Shown: piece after piece, positions 5,510-6,389 of the stretch
Numbering within the stretch: the first letter of the stretch is position 1
Layout of the letters: each line of letters begins with the position of its first letter
Origin: Mogibacterium sp.
GTDB taxonomy: Bacteria; Bacillota; Clostridia; Peptostreptococcales; Anaerovoracaceae
Length of the DNA stretch: 6,389 nucleotides
Reading direction: 5' to 3'
Assembly (NCBI GenBank): GCA_017434685.1
Contig: JAFREV010000151.1
Coordinates: 1-6,389, forward strand
Made by a program: the position numbers and the translations under genes
The notes under the pieces: generated by a model
Database searches by the model: none
What the model saw: only the letters and a program-made list of their open reading frames with translations
Told to the model about the DNA's origin: nothing

Positions 5510-6389
5510 CTATACGAGTGTACCGAGGTGCATGAGTGTTCTTACAAGCTGAGATACATAGCTCATCTCGTTGTCATACCAGGATGTTACTCTTACTTCG
5601 TAAGTGTGGTCTCCTGCTTCGCTTACCATAGTCTGTGTAGCGTCGAAGAGTGAACCGAAGCTCATTCCGATTACGTCGCTGGATACGATTTCTTCTTCTG
5701 TGTATCCGTAAGACTCGTTAGCGGCAGCCTTCATTGCAGCGTTGATGCTCTCAACGGAAACTGAATCTGTAGGGTCTTTTACGATAGCATCGAGAATTGT
5801 GATTGAACCTGATGGAACAGGAACTCTCATTGCGTTTCCGAAGAGTTTGCCGGAGAGCTCAGGGATTACCAGGCCGATAGCCTTAGCAGCACCTGTTGAG
5901 TTAGGAACGATATTAACAGCTCCTGCTCTTGCTCTTCTGAGGTCACCCTTTCTGTGCGGTCCGTCGAGGATCATCTGGTCACCTGTGTAAGCGTGGATTG
6001 TTGTCATGAACCCTGTCTGGAGTTCTTTGAAATCTGCGAGTGCCTTAGCCATAGGAGCGAGGCAGTTGGTTGTGCAGGAAGCTCCGGATACGATAGCGTC
6101 ATCCTTAGTCAGAGTTTCGTGATTTACGTTATATACGATAGTAGGCATATCGTTTCCTGCAGGAGCGGAGATAAGAACCTTCTTTGCACCTGCATCGATA
6201 TGAGCCTGTGATTTTTCCTTTGATGTATAGAAGCCTGTACACTCGAGTACTACATCTACTCCGAGTTCTCCCCAAGGGAGCTTGGAAGCATCAGCCTCAG
6301 CATATACAGGATATGTCTTGCCGTCTACTACGATGCCTTTGTCATCTACTGAAATCTCAGCTTCGAATTTCTTCTGGACGCTGTCATAC
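5510..6389 (-). CDS. gap: Glyceraldehyde-3-phosphate dehydrogenase, missing its N-terminal end (cut by window edge)
   Basis: This glycolytic enzyme converts glyceraldehyde 3-phosphate, NAD+ and phosphate to 1,3-bisphosphoglycerate in the cytoplasm. The window holds 292 codons in frame from 6388. About 45 N-terminal residues with the Rossmann GxGxxG nucleotide loop lie beyond the right edge. The visible part starts at the YDS motif and shows [12 protein letters not shown] (44-55 of the fragment), [12 protein letters not shown] (101-112, catalytic Cys105), HAYTGDQ (132-138, catalytic His132, 27 residues after the Cys as in the family), [14 protein letters not shown] (149-162), [10 protein letters not shown] (163-172), MRVPVP (187-192) and SWYDNEMSY (269-277). 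It ends in TAG at 5510-5512. The open frame has an internal ATG at 6148, but coding clearly continues upstream. NAD versus NADP preference cannot be read because the deciding N-terminal residues are missing. The gene faces the desulfurase gene and shares its terminator. Confidence 0.97.
   Translation of the reverse strand, partial: YDSVQKKFEAEISVDDKGIVVDGKTYPVYAEADASKLPWGELGVDVVLECTGFYTSKEKSQAHIDAGAKKVLISAPAGNDMPTIVYNVNHETLTKDDAIVSGASCTTNCLAPMAKALADFKELQTGFMTTIHAYTGDQMILDGPHRKGDLRRARAGAVNIVPNSTGAAKAIGLVIPELSGKLFGNAMRVPVPSGSITILDAIVKDPTDSVSVESINAAMKAAANESYGYTEEEIVSSDVIGMSFGSLFDATQTMVSEAGDHTYEVRVTSWYDNEMSYVSQLVRTLMHLGTLV

Noticed and set aside
5510..6148. gap starting at the internal ATG 6148 as a complete short gene
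   Set aside because: The same frame upstream to 6388 encodes conserved GAPDH sequence (YDS and ECTGFYT motifs), so the gene continues past the window edge.
1..6389. A hidden novel system (phage, defence, mobile element, CRISPR or RNA gene)
   Set aside because: Nearly every base is in a recognised housekeeping gene or a short gap. No repeats, tRNA or rRNA sequence, transposase or unexplained coding stretch is visible.

Overview
The window is ordinary bacterial housekeeping DNA. I see no mobile element, CRISPR array, RNA gene, phage gene or toxin system in it. Protein motifs and gene order (murC-prs-pth-mfd, AGGAGG-type ribosome binding sites, moderate GC by eye) point to a Bacillota, most likely a Clostridia-class anaerobe. 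The genus cannot be fixed from this stretch.

Positions 1-4091 hold four genes that all run leftward: murC (peptidoglycan precursor ligase), prs (PRPP synthetase), pth (peptidyl-tRNA hydrolase) and the 5' part of mfd (transcription-repair coupling factor, cut by the left window edge). They lie 46 bp apart or less, and pth and mfd overlap by 4 bases (ATGA). A strong sigma-A-type promoter (TTGAAA, 17 bp, TATAAT) sits just before murC and probably drives the whole set. In many Bacillota, glmU and often spoVG lie next to prs in this block. Neither is present here.

Positions 4092-4289 are a divergent regulatory region. Rightward from it runs a single gene (4290-5450) for a PLP-dependent cysteine desulfurase-like enzyme of the class V aminotransferase fold. 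It has a strong ribosome binding site but only a weak promoter candidate. No scaffold or carrier gene (SufU, IscU or SelD type) lies beside it inside the window.

Positions 5451-5509 hold a perfect 12-bp hairpin with an A-tract before it and a T-tract after it. It can terminate both the rightward desulfurase gene and the leftward gap gene (glyceraldehyde-3-phosphate dehydrogenase). gap fills 5510-6389 and is cut at its N-terminal end by the right window edge.

The block joins cell wall synthesis, nucleotide precursor supply, translation quality control and DNA repair in one transcription unit, with sulfur mobilisation and glycolysis as separate neighbours. The most useful small results are the start-site decisions (murC at 4091, desulfurase at 4290, pth probably at 1666), the promoter, the two-way terminator, and a few substitutions in normally conserved motifs.
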